This document shows positions 31,576 to 44,310 of a DNA stretch of 64,000 bases, in pieces. A program made the translations under genes and the position numbers. Origin of the DNA: Sitta carolinensis (lineage: Eukaryota > Chordata > Aves > Passeriformes > Sittidae); assembly GCA_032173965.1 (NCBI GenBank), contig JAVUNC010000005.1, positions 1,054,001-1,118,000 on the forward strand, read 5' to 3'. The notes below the pieces were generated by a model. The model was not told where the DNA came from, searched no databases, and saw nothing but the letters and a program-made list of their open reading frames with translations. Within the stretch, counting starts at the first letter, position 1, and each line of letters opens with the position of its first letter.

Positions 31576-33130
31576 CAAAAACAGCTCGGGTAGAGACAAA
31601 CCCATGAATTTTCAAGCTCCAAATGCCCACAATCCATCCCCATTTAGGTCTGGAAGGTGCTGAACACCTTCAGAGCACACACAAGCTCAGGGCTGTGAAC
31701 CTGAATTTGCAGTGCCATCCACACCCCCCCTACTTCATCTCAGCCCCTGTCACTTCAGCCCCTTCACAGGAGGATTCTTCCCACCAAATCCTGCATTCTG
31801 CTGCCCCCCACCCCCTTATATTTTGATACATGATGCATTTACAGGCACCAACCTCACAATTACACCTTGAACAGGAATCAGATTTGAGATTCAGCACCAA
31901 TTCCTGTTTCCACAGAGGACTCGTTTTTCCCCACGCAGTTTTTTTATTTTTCCTGTTTTCTAGTGCAGATGAACAACTCCTTTTGCCAGCCCGCTGTCAG
32001 CTTCCTACCTGCCCAATAAAACGCCAAGAAAATTAGATTATGTCAATTTTTAAGAGAAAACTGTTAACGTTAATGAATAATAAATGTTCCATTCCTGTAA
32101 ATTTGCTTTTTCTGATGCCTCCAGCCAGGCTGGGTGGATAACTGCCTGCCTATTTCACCTGCCCTAGGGCCAGCTCTGTTAAGTGTGATTACTGCTAAGC
32201 TATGGATGGCAAACTGAGGCTTAATTATCCATTCCTTGACTAGAAAATTTGTTTCACAGGAAGAACATTGCAGGAACAGTATGTGGGCATTATGCTTCTG
32301 TGGATTCTTTTGATGAAGCAAAACCGAAGGAACGGATAATGCAAATACAAGTTTTAGGAAATTAATGCTCAGTTAGCACCAGATAATTCTTAAAGGAAAG
32401 GAGGGTTGAAGACCCTGCTGGTTTTGACCACAACTGTGGGTGTTTCAGCATCTTTGTGTTCCTCGAAAAGCCTTTTTTCTTCTGCTCCCCAACAGCAGAG
32501 CAGACTTATGTAAATATTTGTGGTTAAAGGCAGAAAAGGGTATTACAGGATGCACAGGTGCAGCTTGGAAATCCAGGAATAATCCTCTTTTCCTCCTGGA
32601 TCAAGTTTCTTTGAGCATGCAATTCACTTTTCTTCACTCGGCATCGCTCATTCAAATGAAAACACTCATTAAAGACAGTGGGAAACACCACCAAAAACAA
32701 ACAAACAAAAAAAAAAGGCAAGCTGATCAAATTTAAATATTTCTGATCAGGAAAAAGAACATTTTAGTGAAGTGCAATTGAACCGAGTGCTGAATCACTG
32801 GGGGGGAATCAACCAAAGCTCCAATTTTCACACAGTAAACTTCCCAGCAGCTGCTCCAAGGGCTCGGTGCTGGAGCACACACCTCGCTGAGGCTCCCAGT
32901 TCCTCACTTGAAACCCCCTTTGAAGCTCCAAGCACACAGTTTGTGGTACCAACTGCTCAAAGCAGCGTGGCTGAAAGCTACAAAGCTCCAGCTGCATTTC
33001 ATGTGTGGCCAAGGCAGGACTCACTGATGTGCTGACCTGTTCCTGCAGTAGAAACAGCAAAAATCTGTTTAACAGCAGCAGCCCTGGGCAAAATACAGAA
33101 TTTCGGGGATACACAAGATCCCTTCCTCAC

Positions 33131-33310
33131 AAACTGGGTGAGTTTTTCACTGTTTTATGGTTTGGGTGAGAGTTAAAGGATAATTCTTTTCAAATTGGGT
33201 GAGTTTTTCACTGTTTTATGGTTTGGGTGAGAGTTAAAGGATAATTCTTTTCAAATTGGGTGAGCTTTTCACTGTTTTATGGTTGGGTGAGAGTTAAAGG
33301 ATAATTCTTC
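33131..33310. repeat. Three tandem copies of a 61-bp unit
   Basis: GGGTGAGTTTTTCACTGTTT starts each unit. The third has GAGCTTTTC and one G fewer in GGTTGGG. Confidence 0.93.
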
Positions 33311-33394
33311 TACTACTCAGAAATCTGCAGGTAACAAATGCTGGGGAAGGTACTACACCGAAGTATTGTTAAAACTCTGCAGAATATGTTTCAC

Positions 33395-33835
33395 AATTTA
33401 TCACATTAAGGCAGGAAAAGACCCATAAATCCATAAATCCAAACTGCTCCTCCAGCACTGCCAGGACCCCCACTGACCCACAGCCACAGGGCTTTTTTAA
33501 CCCCTCCACTGCCCTGGGCAGCCCTTCACAGGAGGGATTTTTCCTGTTAGCAAAATCTAAAATCTGCTCCCCTCCTATCCCTGTTCCCAGAGCCCAACTT
33601 CGCCCTCCTCTCAGGAGTTGTGCAGAGCCCCCAGGGCCCCCCTGAGCCCCCTTTGCTCCAGGCTGAGCTCCTTTCTCAGCTCCCCCAGCTTTTCCTGGTT
33701 CTCCAGACCCTTTCCCAGCTCTGTTCCCTTCCCTGGATCTGTTCCAGCCCCTCCAGGTCCTTCCTGAGTTGAGCTGCTCAGAACTGACCCCAAAATTCCA
33801 GGTGCTCCCTCAGCAGTGCCCAGCACAGGGGGATT
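33395..33835 (-). mobile_element. CR1-like LINE fragment
   Basis: GCAGGAAAAGACCCATAAAT, CAGAGCCCAACTTCGCCCTC, CAGGCTGAGCTCCTTTCTCA to GGTGCTCCCTCAGCAGTGCC. It lacks the extra internal block seen at 43.1 and 59.2 kb. Confidence 0.75.
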
Positions 33836-34245
33836 CCTATTATATGCATCACATAATTACCATACCTGCTTGCACCAGTCCAGCTAATAAAATAAACAGT
33901 ACAGCATTAAAACTATCAAAAACACCCCTCAGGAAAGAAAATTAAAAGGATTATTCTGTCTTGTTATTCTCTGTGTTACACCACACCAAGGACCTAAAAA
34001 ACAAACCGGAGTACAAGGTACAGAAAAGAAAAGTACAGCCTTAGCCAAAAGACAATTGTGAACAACAAAGGATTTGTGGAGTTAAACAAAGCAAGCAGTT
34101 GCCAGAAGCAACAAATAACAATTTAAGCAGAGCATTGTGGATGTCTAGAAAGCTCAGTCTCCTCTCTACAGGAATCAACCACAATGTGCCAAGGAAACTT
34201 CAGTATTAAAAAGTAGGAGTTAAAAAAAGCAGAGTGAAAAGAAAC

Positions 34246-35062
34246 CGATTAGAATGGAGTTATTCTCTCCGGGCCGCTCTCGCTGATGGCCGTGGGCACG
34301 CAGCAATTGCAGCGTTTGCTTTCTCGTTTGGGTCTGAAGCCCGGTGATTGTTGCAGCACCTGTGGCGCTCTGACACCCGAGGCTGTGGAGTTTTTAATGG
34401 CTCTGGGTCCTCCAAGAGACGAGAGCAGCGCTTGGCTGCTGTGAAGTTGTTTATTCTGGGAGTCCATCAGTCTCCAAGGCAAGAGTTCAGAGGAGCAGAG
34501 TTCTCCTTTTTTTGGCAGAAAGGCCCCAGCAGCAACAACAGCTCCTGCACTTCTCTCCTCTTCTTGTTCTTCTCCTCCTCTTCTCCTAGGTCCTCCATCT
34601 TCTGTCTTCTTCTTGTGTGTGTCTGAATATGTATGTCTGGTAATACAGGGTATTTTTATTCATAACTCATCCGCTCAGCTAAAAACACGACTCTAAAACA
34701 TTCTTTCTACACCTATTAGAGTTGGATGCTAAAGTATGAAAGCAGTGTCAGTTCTTTCACATAATTTATGCATATAGTTCTATCTATTCACATAAATGGT
34801 TCCAGTTGTTCTATCAAGCAATGTTCTACTATGTTTTTGTTATGTCTACAGCTAAGTTACTGAACTTTAAACATGGTTTTAGGGCTTTTCACTCTCTTAA
34901 GGCACTTAAAATACATTCTTACTTAAAACTAAAACTTACACTTCTATTTTATGTCTGTGTGGCGTAATATATTTTAATTTCTCTAACGGCTTTAATTCAA
35001 TTTCTGCATTCTTGTCTCCCTCTGAGGGTCTCAGAGAGGCTTTTATTTCTTGCCCTCTAACA
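34246..35062 (-). mobile_element. LTR-like element (family LTR-E), tentative
   Basis: On the minus strand it begins TGTTAGAGGGCAAGAAATAA (35062). TATA-like ATGAATAAAAATACC lies near 34660 and CCCAGAATAAACAACTTC near 34450, in LTR order. No target-site duplication was found; the 3' end is uncertain. Confidence 0.45.
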
Positions 35063-35089
35063 CAAGGCCAAGCACAGCCCCGGGATATG

Positions 35090-35700
35090 AGAGCCTGAGC
35101 CAAGAGCTCTGGGACTCCAGGCTGCTCTTCAAAAATGTGTTTATTGCATGGAAGAAGTCACAGCAGTTTTGGGTGGTGGGTTAAAGCCAGGCCTAAAACC
35201 TGCCAGCTCCAGCCTAAGGCTGCCTGGAGCCACCTCTGCTCTGCTCACACTGCATTAGGTATTTTATTTATATTTTACTTTATATTTTTCTTGGCTGAAT
35301 ATCTTCCTACACACCAACCAATCAGCACCACACCCAATCCTTTCCCATCACCTCCAGCCCATCCTGACTCCTGAGAATCCCAGATTATGGCAGGGACTGA
35401 CCAACCACAGGAGTTAGTATGTTATATTTTAAGCTTAAAACTTGTTTTTCTGTAGTGGGAAATTCTTCTTGGTAAAAACATGTTTTCTGTTTGCCTGTGC
35501 TTTTTGAGATTTATCTTTACTTGGTACAAACATCCTTTTGGTGTAGACAACTCATCCTTTGCTCTGAGCCATGAAATCTCTTCCCAGCTCATCCCAACCT
35601 TTGTCCAGTGACGCCCAGCTCAGCAATCTTTATTTTCAAACATCTTTTGTTCTTCTGTATCAAAACTCGCTTTCATTTCTGGAGACCCTTCAGCTAAGCA
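35090..35700 (-). mobile_element. LTR-like element (family LTR-D), tentative
   Basis: Minus-strand signals GCAATAAACACATTTTTGAA (near 35130-35150), TATA-like AAATATAAAGTAAA (near 35265) and an upstream CCAAT region resemble an LTR. Only one copy is present and its ends are not resolved. Confidence 0.4.
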
Positions 35701-35799
35701 GTCACATTTGTGAAACTCCCCGAGCTTTCCTCCTGCGCAGCGCCGGGAGCGCGGGCAGAGCCACGGGCAGAGCGAGCGGAGAGGAACCAAAATAACCCC

Positions 35800-36190
35800 G
35801 AGGAGAGCACTCAGCTCTCACAGCTCACTGCCCAGAGCTCCTCAGGCTCAAAAGGATGGCAGCAGCGAGGCAGCTGAAGCTCAGGATGGTGGAGGATCCA
35901 GTGTGGACCTGGCCGAGGTGTGGGAGATGCATTATCTGCAGCGATAACCCACGGAGAATGCGCTCGTTTGTTGCTGCCTCCCCCCTGGAAGCTGCAAACG
36001 GCTCCCGGTGCCTTTGACACTGATGGTTTCTAGGAATGGGCCTTGGAGTGAAAATGCCAAAGCACCATCTGAGATCCAAGACACATTTGGAACACGGGCA
36101 CCTCACCAGTGTTGAAGTCCCTGAGTTCATCGGAATAAAACGCTCTCCTGGGCTGATGCTGTGTATCCCCATTCGTCTGTTCAGCTCAGA
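35800..36190 (+). other. Unassigned stretch with an LTR-like tail
   Basis: A GC-rich unique stretch ends with ATCGGAATAAAACGCTCTCC and then a T-rich tail. The polyadenylation-like signal and following sequence resemble an LTR R/U5 region, but there is no second copy or clear boundary here. Confidence 0.25.
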
Positions 36191-38235
36191 AATGAGTTTT
36201 GCACGGTTAAAACTGGATGTGGGAGTGAAAGGGGAGAGGAGGAGCAGTGGGATGTCTCAGGTGGTTGTTTTCAAAACAAAGAATTTTCAGCTTCCCTTCA
36301 CAAACAGTCTGTGCTGTCTGCAGTGCAGAATGCGAGAGCCCTCCTTTACTTCTTATTAGTTTTTAGCTAACTGAAGCAAAGAAATTCTCCAGATTATAGT
36401 TTTTTTTCTTAAAGCTATTCAAACTTACTCTAGACTAAAAACCCAGAAAAGCATCAGGAGCTCACACCCCTGACCCACCAGGCCACCACACTTCCCAATA
36501 CCAAAAACACTAACAACAAAATAAACCAAACTAAAACCCCACTCAAAAATTTCTTCCCAAATTTGCCCTAAACCAGAAGAAACGTCTAAGTGAGAACAAT
36601 AAAATCTGCTCCTGTCTGAAATTCAGGGGTTTATTCACATTTTCCCCTGCTTCCAACCTTATTTTTATGGGTATAAGAACATCCTCTCTGGGCCTGTCCA
36701 GAGCAGCTCAGCAAAAACTCTTCCTCCTGGCTGCTCTTACACCCCAGGAGACATCACAAGCAGCTCCATTTCAAAAGACCACACTGGAAATGTTTTATAA
36801 AGCTCCCAGGGACAAGAACAACTCGACTTCAACCCACTGTGTCTCCACTGAGCTACAAATTTCCACAGGTTCATTAAACTAAATGGACTTATTTGAATTT
36901 TATAATTGAAAACTGTTGTCTTAAAGACAAGTCCCAGATGGGGTGATCCACAGCTTCCAGCACTGTTTAACCTCAAAGTGTGTAATCTGATAATTCAGGT
37001 TTTGAAACCTCTCCAGAGGCTTATGGAAACCACTGTAAAAGTTGGGTCCTTATAAAACAAAGCCAGACAGAAGGAAAAAAAAAATACAACTCCAAAAGGT
37101 ATTTAACAATTTAACTTGGCAGCAACACATTGAATGTTTTCTAATTATTTTCACAGGTTAATGGATTGTTCCTGTGAAAATCTGGATTTAATTCAGGAAA
37201 TGAATTAAAGCGTTCAGGAAAGCGATTTCTTCACAGAGACCATGAGGTGCTGCAAAGCAGGCAGGCAAAAATTGTAGTGTCCAAGTCAATGGGCATGGGA
37301 AAATGGGGAATTCTGAGAACTGATTGAACAATTATAAATAATAAATTGAAAAAAGAAGTGCAATCCTGAGGCCAGCAGGCTCCCCCCTGGCCAAGGAGGA
37401 CACAAGGAACTCAGCCTGCAGGGAACTCCCTCTCCCTTGTGCAAGGAAATCACTCACTACAAAACCAGCAGCACCAAGCCTGTTCACAATCCTGTTAAGC
37501 ACCCAGAGCAAACAGAGCATTTTAAAACATTTTCCTCCTCTACTTACACCCATTAATCTTTCATGCTGTTTACACAGTTGGTTAGAGCATTCTCAACAGA
37601 AGCTGGTGATCTTTTTATCATTGAGGACTTGCAGATGGGTACAGGAGAGATGCAGCAAAAAGGCTGAGCAGCCTCCAGCCATCTAAATAAAGACCAGCAG
37701 GGAACTCTTTATTTTGCTAAATTAACCAACCTTTAATCAAATATCCTTGCACCAATACAAATGATGCCAGGGGAGTGAGTGATCAGCTGGTTTTTGAAAC
37801 AAAGACTGGACTGCAGTGGCTTCAGCAGAACTGCCCTCCTTCCCCTGGCTCCAGCAGCAGCCCAGGAAGGGTTTCAGTGCCACAGGCAGGAAAACCCCAG
37901 GGTTTCCCCAGGAAAACCTGCACGTTTTGCAGGCAGGAGCAGGGCTGGAGGCAGCAGAGAGCCCCAGCTCCACAGTTCCACCCTGGGCACAAGCAGAGGC
38001 ACTCAGCTCCCCTCCACTGTGTCATCCCTGTCAGGATCGTCTCCATGCCCAGGAAACCACTGGGAGAACTTGTGTTTTAGCAATTCATTTTAGAGCCAGA
38101 AATTAAATCAGCCATTCCAGGTAAGAACACACTCCCAGGAGAAAGTCAAAGCCCTGAGGATCAGTAGTTCCAGCTGGACAATGCTACTCAGACCTGTCAC
38201 CTGGAAAATTAAAGCAAAAAGAGAATTTGGGGAGC

Positions 38236-38584
38236 TGTAGTCTGGTTTTCAGGCCTGAAGTTTCTGAGTTTCTAAAGCTCTAGTTTTCTGATGGTTGAGC
38301 TTTCTGAAACTTATTCCCAAAGTGAGAACATAAACACCAAGACATTGTTTTTGTAACAGTATTCAAGGTGTAAATTCTTTCTGAGAGGAACGATCTCTCT
38401 TGATGCTCCTCTCTAGACCAATGTGAATAAAGAAGTTTGTCTTTCTTTCACCAATCACAGTAGTCTGTAAAATATTATATACAAGGGGAAACGTCCTCAA
38501 AAATAAATTCATTCTTCACATTACCTTTAAAAGAAAAAAAAAAACCACCAAAAGTCTGTGTGGTGTGTTGTTCCCCACAGCACA
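38236..38584 (+). mobile_element. LTR-A family LTR (subtype shared with 21375)
   Basis: TGTAGTCTGG to CCACAGCACA, about 349 bp, with CCAATCACAG, ATTATATACAAGGGG and AATAAAT. Flanks GGGAGC and GGCTGC match at 4 of 6 positions, so this insertion is probably old. Confidence 0.87.
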
Positions 38585-41500
38585 GGCTGCACTGTGAGCC
38601 CAGCAGGAGGCTTGGGGAATTCCACTGTCCATCTGAAGGTCCCAAAACTGCCCCAGAACCAGGAGCTGCTGAAGGCAACACCTTTGAAAGGGTTAAAAGC
38701 ACAAGCATTTCCTAACAAACCCCAGCATTTCCACTTCCTAGTTTTGCCAGGGTGGGTGCAACTCCAGCTCTGCACTGGCTGAAGCCAAAATCAGAGCTGA
38801 AAAATCAAGTACTTTGAGCTTTTAGCTCGGCACAGTCACCCCCCTTGTCCTTTTCTATGTGGTTGTGTATTCACATGTGCTCCTTTACTCATTTTTAAAT
38901 GCAACCAAGGGTCTGTATCGAGCTACAGCCCAACACCTGCAAAATACCTAAACATTTTATACAAGTGCCTGGAGATCATTTCAAGGAAATTTATAGTTTA
39001 CAACCACACTCTGCCATATACAATTTATTTTCAGGGAATTTCTGAAGTACTTTGCTCGTAGAAGAACTGCTACCTTTATAACACTGGAAAACACCATTTG
39101 CAATAAAAGTGGTTTTAAGAGACCATTAGAGATCAGAATAAATCGAGTTTATTCCTTGTAGCAGCTATTTCTCAAATGCAATCATGAGGGCAACAGCTCC
39201 ACATTCCTCACTCTCTGTCACAAACTGGGATCTCAGCTCCATTTTAGACAAAGAGAGAAGACCAAATGTCAGGTCATTAGCAAAAATCCATTCAGCAAGT
39301 TCACTTATAACGAAAATAATGGCCACAAGCATTAAGAAAAAGAATCCCACTTGTGAAAAATAAAGTATGTTCCAGGGTTTTTGCCTGCAATCTCGACTTC
39401 TGCAGAGATCTGTGGTTGCGTTTGCTTCTGTGAAAGCTCAGCACAAAAATTTCACTGAGGTCTTATGGAGTCACTGCTAAAGTTTGTTTTCCCCCAATTA
39501 AAGAAGCTATTAAAGGCCAGTTTTAAAAAATAGCAACCTTTAATTGGGAAGAAAAACGCCCGACAATAAATAAAAAGCAGACACATTCACCAATTAAAAA
39601 TGTGACAAGATCTATCTCTCTCTGAAAAAAAAAAATACATTTGCTAAATGCCAGGTTGCTTGTTTCAGAATACAAAAGCTGCTTCAACCAGCTACCAACA
39701 AAACAAAAGGTTAAGAAAAATCAATATACAAACACGTGTTTGTCCTCTGAGTGATAAAAGAAAACACTCCCCAAGTTGTCCTCTAGCAGGTGAGCCAAAT
39801 TTGCTCTGTTATCTGCATGGCTTTTAAAAAGACACTGCAAAAACCCCTGGGATCAGCAGGAGATTTCTCCAGCAGAAGCCTCTGATCTCCTGTGACAGCA
39901 TCCTGACCTCACAAAGTCCCTTTTAGTTAAGGAACCCGAGGGATCTCTCTCCTCCAGGAAGGAAGGAGCAGGTTTTGGAGGGGGGGTGTTGAGGAACGAG
40001 CCCAAGCGCAGCAGCACAGGATGGAAGCTGGAAAGCCCCAACATCCAACACCCACTCTGGAAATCACAATCCCAGGAGCTGTTTCCTTCCAGCAAATAAC
40101 GCTCATTTCTTCTCAGCACTCTTGAGGACAAGAACAAATTGAAGATACACCCAGTAGGCACGGGGAAAAGAAGGAAAGCTCCCTGGAGCTGCAGCAAAAG
40201 TGGGAATTTAAGGGCAAACTATGCAAACGCTCATTAAGCTTTCCAGACACTCTTTACTTCCAAAAGATTTATTGTTGTGGACAATCCCTTTATTTCTCAT
40301 TTGGGAGAATCAAGAAGGGAACTGGCCAAGAACTCTGTGACTGCTGGGGGGGGGGGGGAGGAAATTACACCTTCCTAAATCTGGGAATTCCCTGGGAGCT
40401 CCCATCTTTTGGGATGGATCAGGCTTGTCCTGGGACAGCTGCACATCCCTCACTATTATCAGAGCTCATGGAACATTCTCCCAAATTAACCCATCCTTGG
40501 GGCTGCCTTTAGTCTCTCATCTTGGCAACAACCAGAAAACCGAGGTGAATTCCAGGAGTGCACGGATCCTCCCACAGGAAACCAAAGAACAAACGTGTCC
40601 CCTGTCACAACAGGAAAAAGTGACACTTCCCAGGGACACAAAGGAATCACAAGTGGGCCACCCTTTCCTGGTGGGTTTTCCTTCTTCTCAGAGCTTTCTG
40701 TATTGAGAGCTGCTGAAAAGCAGCACCACGGAGAGCAGGGATAATTTAAAATTCCCAAAGCAGAGCCCCAGACCCCATAAAATTCCATTTCTGACTGGAT
40801 TTCAGTGCTGCTATGCAAGTTAAACTTGGTCACGGATCTCACCCCAAACACTTTGCCTGGAAGTGACACTTTCTCCTGGGAAGTCCAGTCACAAAACTAC
40901 AAGACTCCCTAAATCTGGGATCCCAGAAAAGTGAATTATCCAGTCTCTTGTGAGAGCTGCTGAGTTCAAGTAAACACCAGAAATTATCCCTTCATTAATA
41001 AAATAATTTCTATTACAGAAAGCCTTTCAGCTTCACACTTCAAAGCATTTCACAGGCAACAAGAAGAGATGTTGCAGACCTAAACAACGTTTGTTTTTTT
41101 TGGAAAACATCCCTGTCTTTGCACCAACCAAGTAAAACATCAATACTTGAAAAAGCTCCTCTGCTCTGGTTTTGTTTGTTCAAAGCAGAAAAACAGCAAA
41201 GTTCTGCTGTTTTTCATCCACCATTCCTTTCATGGACCTTTCACACAGCAACAAGGGACAAATAAACATCCTAAATAAACAGGGACACGCGAGTGGAAAA
41301 CCACAGGGATTGGCAGACGCCTCTATTATGCATAAATGTTTTGGAAATAAAGCCATCAACAAAAGGAAACTCAGTCACATTTCAAACCAGCAGCTCCCTG
41401 TTAAGACTTGTAATATTTTTCTGAAGCTGAGTAAAATTACATTTAAGCCACGCAGGTTTAAATCTGTCTGCAGTGGGATTTTATGACCGTACAAAGCACT

Positions 41501-42355
41501 AAAAAATTCACCTGTTGCTTGGCAAGTTCATCCTCGCCTGAATCCTACACAAAAACAACACACCCAGAAAAGGGATTTAAATTCCTTTTCACATCTTTTT
41601 GCTTTCTGCACTTGGCTAAGCCTAAGAAACATCAATATTATTACCACAACCCTTTTTCCTTCCTCTGCAATCAGTTCTACCCTCGGGTTTTCATGGTCTG
41701 GCTCAACCTGACACGTCAAGCTCTGCAGAGAATCTCTACATCCAAACCCAATTTCTAATTAAATTCTGGAAGTTTGGTTATCAGGCTGTTCTGTTGAATA
41801 ACTTTAATTTCATCAAGTCAATAACTCAGTGTTGTGTCTAAACTAGCCAAGGTGTCAGTGCCTGGAAGCCAAAGATTATGAGACAAACATTTTTTATTTG
41901 GAGAACAGAGCACTGTGAGCTCACTCTCCTGTTCTTAAACAAATTTAATAAGCCTGGATTTATTAAAATAGAGGTACAAAAGGAAGACCTTAAAATACTC
42001 TTGGAAATGACAGGAAACATGGAAAAAAAGATGATTACAACAGGAAATGCTGCATCAGTGCATGTTTATTATTCTTCCACAGACAGTGGCACCAGCATTT
42101 CTTTTATAGAACCATCTCCCTCAAGTTCTGCGAGATTTTAAAAGCCAGAGTGATGAAAAATAACAGAACTTTGTCCTAAACACCATCATTCACAGGGGAT
42201 ATTTAAATGATAACATGAACTAGTGCCACAATAACTTCTCCAAAGTAACAGAAGGACTCCAGTTTGTCTCCAAGACATTGGAGTAGCATCCAAAGTGGGA
42301 GAGCTCATTACAGGGGACAGCATCCTGCTGCTGTGACTGCAGCTCTCCACACCCA

Positions 42356-42433
42356 CGGTGTGTGAACATTCAAAACGGTGTGTGAACATTCAAAACGGTG
42401 TGTGAACACTCAAAACGTGCAAGAACATTGAAA
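42356..42433. repeat. 22-bp tandem repeat, ~3.5 copies
   Basis: CGGTGTGTGAACATTCAAAA repeats at 42356, 42378 and 42400, then a degraded unit. Confidence 0.9.
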
Positions 42434-42879
42434 ACCTCCAATGGGGCAATCAGCCGCCAATCCACTGGTTTTAAGCAGCACAGAAAAGATTTACAAGCAG
42501 CTAAAGAAAGTACTGGGGGGGGGAAACAGTGAATTCACACCCGAGTCTGTCACAGAACCATCCTGCAGCAGAGCCAAGCTCAGGAAGGTGGGCAGACAAA
42601 AATCCATGTCTAAAAGTGACTGGACACAACTCTTTCTTTTCTATCCCAACAAGACAGACTTGAAAGCAGCAGCACTTTGCCCACTCTGGCATTCCCACAC
42701 AGGTTGGAGGTTGCCCACTGGATTTCCTGGTCCTCCAGATCTCCAGCCAGATGAATTTTACTCAGTGTCGCTGTGTTTGAGGGTGGGGGTCACTTTTGGA
42801 CTGCTCTGCAATAACAGGGCAGTGCCTTGGCCTTCGTGAATGGCACTAAGCTGGTACTACCTGCAGGGTTTATTCACAG

Positions 42880-43645
42880 CCAGCTTGGAAAACATCTCCA
42901 AGACCACCGAGTCCACCCTGTGCCAGATCCTCACCGTGTCACCCACACAGAGCACTGAGTGCCACGTCCAGGCTCCTCAAGGCCTCCAGGGATGGGGACT
43001 CCACCACTGCCCCTGGAGTGATGGAGTTCCTACAGTGCCTGAAGACCCTTCTTGTTTAGAAATTCCTCCTAAAATCCACCCTGAGGCCATTCCCTATCAT
43101 CCTGTGCCTGTTCCCAGAGCCCGACCTGAGCTGTGCCCTCCTCTCAGGAGTTGGGCAGAGCCCCCAGGGCCCCCCTGAGCCCCCTGTGCTCCAGGCTGAG
43201 CCCCTGCCCAGCTCCCTCAGCCTCTCCTGGGGCTCCAGCCCCTGCCCAGCTCCATTCCCAACCCCAAACTGAGCCCCCCAGGCCGGGCAAAAGGCTGAAA
43301 GCTGCCAAGGGGCTGCAATTCCTGGGCTGCCCTGCCTCAGGAGAAGCTGCAGGCACCAGCATTCCCTCATTGCCTTGCCAAGGGATTTCCCTCTTTTTTC
43401 CCAGTGCTGGCAAGCAGCTTTCCTGGCTCTGCACTGATTGATCCCCCAAACAGCTCAGGGAGTTGGGCAGAGCCACAGGATCCCCCCTGAGCCCCCTGTG
43501 CTCCAGGCTGAGCCTTTCCCAACTGCCTCAGCTTTTCCTGGTTCTCCAGCCCCTCCCCAGCTCCATTCCCTGACACACTCCAGCCCCTCCAGGTCCTTCC
43601 TGAGCTGAGGAGCCCAGAACTGGACACAGCACCCGAGTGCAGCCT
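42880..43645 (-). mobile_element. Composite CR1 next to EXOC4 exon 1
   Basis: The block GAGTTGGGCAGAGCC-CCTGAGCCCCCTGTGCTCCA occurs at ~43147 and again at ~43461. Between lies a ~200-bp segment (AACCCCAAACTGAGCC to GATCCCCCAAACAGCTCA). The same A-B-A' structure occurs inverted at 59.2 kb. It ends ~530 bp downstream of the exon 1 donor, inside intron 1. Confidence 0.83.
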
Positions 43646-44177
43646 CATCAGTGCCCGGTACACGGGGAAACAACTTCCCCTTTGCTGTGGCCACACCATT
43701 TTAAACACAGACCAGATGCCACTGTCCTCCTGCTCAGCCGCTGTCGAGCCGCATCCCCAGGTCCTGTTCTGCTCCACAAACTCCCAGCCCCTCTGCCCCA
43801 GCCTGGAGCAGTTCTGGAGATTTTGGTGGCCAGGACACAGGAGGCGGCACTCGCCTTGGGGACGCTCACACCCGTCGGTCTCGGCCCTCAAGCCAGCCTC
43901 TGCAGGTCCCCCTGAGCCCGGGATGAAGCAGAGCTCTGGGAGTAGAAGGAAACGAGTCGGGCAGGGCGGCAGACCAGCGGCACAGCCCTCAGCACAAGGT
44001 TTCCTCCAGCACTGCAGCCTCTCCAGGGCCAGCAGGGACCCAAGCCTAGGCTCACCCAGTGCCCAGGTGGGAGCCCGGAGGCCTGAGCCGGGCAGGCCTC
44101 CCCAGCAGAGCAGAGCCCGCCCCCGGCTCTGGGTCACCCTCAGCGGCGCGGAGGATGCGGAGCGGGGCCGCCCGTAC

Positions 44178-44263
44178 CTGATAACGGAGATGAGCAGCCC
44201 CGAGGGGTCCTTGCTCCTGCCCACCGTGCCGCGGTACCTCCCCATCGGGTCGCCCGCCGCCAT
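44178..44263 (-). CDS. EXOC4: EXOC4 coding exon 1 (start codon, residues 1-28 plus 2 nt)
   Basis: First coding exon of exocyst complex component 4 (Sec8), a subunit of the octameric exocyst that tethers secretory vesicles to the plasma membrane before SNARE-mediated fusion. The 28 full codons start MAAGDPMGRY and end with the block KDPSGLLISVI, matching the start of mammalian EXOC4 as I know it, with the same length from Met to the exon end. The last two bases, AG, are completed by the first base of exon 2 to give Arg29. The donor on the minus strand is CAG|GTACGG. This Met was chosen because the length matches the family, the context is ideal (A at -3, G at +4), and it lies in a CpG-rich promoter. 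An upstream in-frame Met is only an artefact of open sequence into the promoter. Residues 4-13 are the variable part. Confidence 0.95.
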
Positions 44264-44267
44264 CTTG
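44256..44267 (-). promoter_or_regulatory. TISU / YY1 element spanning the EXOC4 start codon
   Basis: On the minus strand the sequence is CAAGATGGCGGC, a perfect match to the TISU consensus SAASATGGCGGC (translation initiator of short 5' UTRs), which is also a YY1 site. The ATG inside it is the EXOC4 start codon. Confidence 0.8.
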
Positions 44268-44310
44268 CGCCCCCTCCAACACGGCGCAGACGCGGTCCGG
44301 CGCGCCGCAG

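Larger units (their letters stand above)
23933..44177 (-). other. EXOC4: EXOC4 intron 1
   Basis: Intron between exons 1 and 2, about 20.2 kb, GT at 44177-44176 and AG just before exon 2. Near exon 2 it holds LTR-A copies, one with a nested LTR-B. It also holds a 274-bp tandem duplication, CR1 copies at 26.0, 27.4, 29.3, 30.8 and 33.4 kb, two LTR-like stretches at 34.2-35.7 kb, a further LTR-A at 38.2 kb, and a composite CR1 next to exon 1. No further coding exon was recognised. Stretches 35.8-38.2 and 38.6-42.3 kb look unique. Confidence 0.9.

Noticed and set aside
38230..38590. Target-site duplication for the LTR at 38236
   Set aside because: Flanks GGGAGC and GGCTGC match at only 4 of 6 positions, not enough to claim.
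39165..39350. 61-codon minus ORF with a hydrophobic stretch (FFLMLVAIIFVISELAEWIF)
   Set aside because: It looks like a membrane segment but has no recognised homologue, splice signals or flanking exons. ORFs this short are expected by chance in AT-rich intron DNA.
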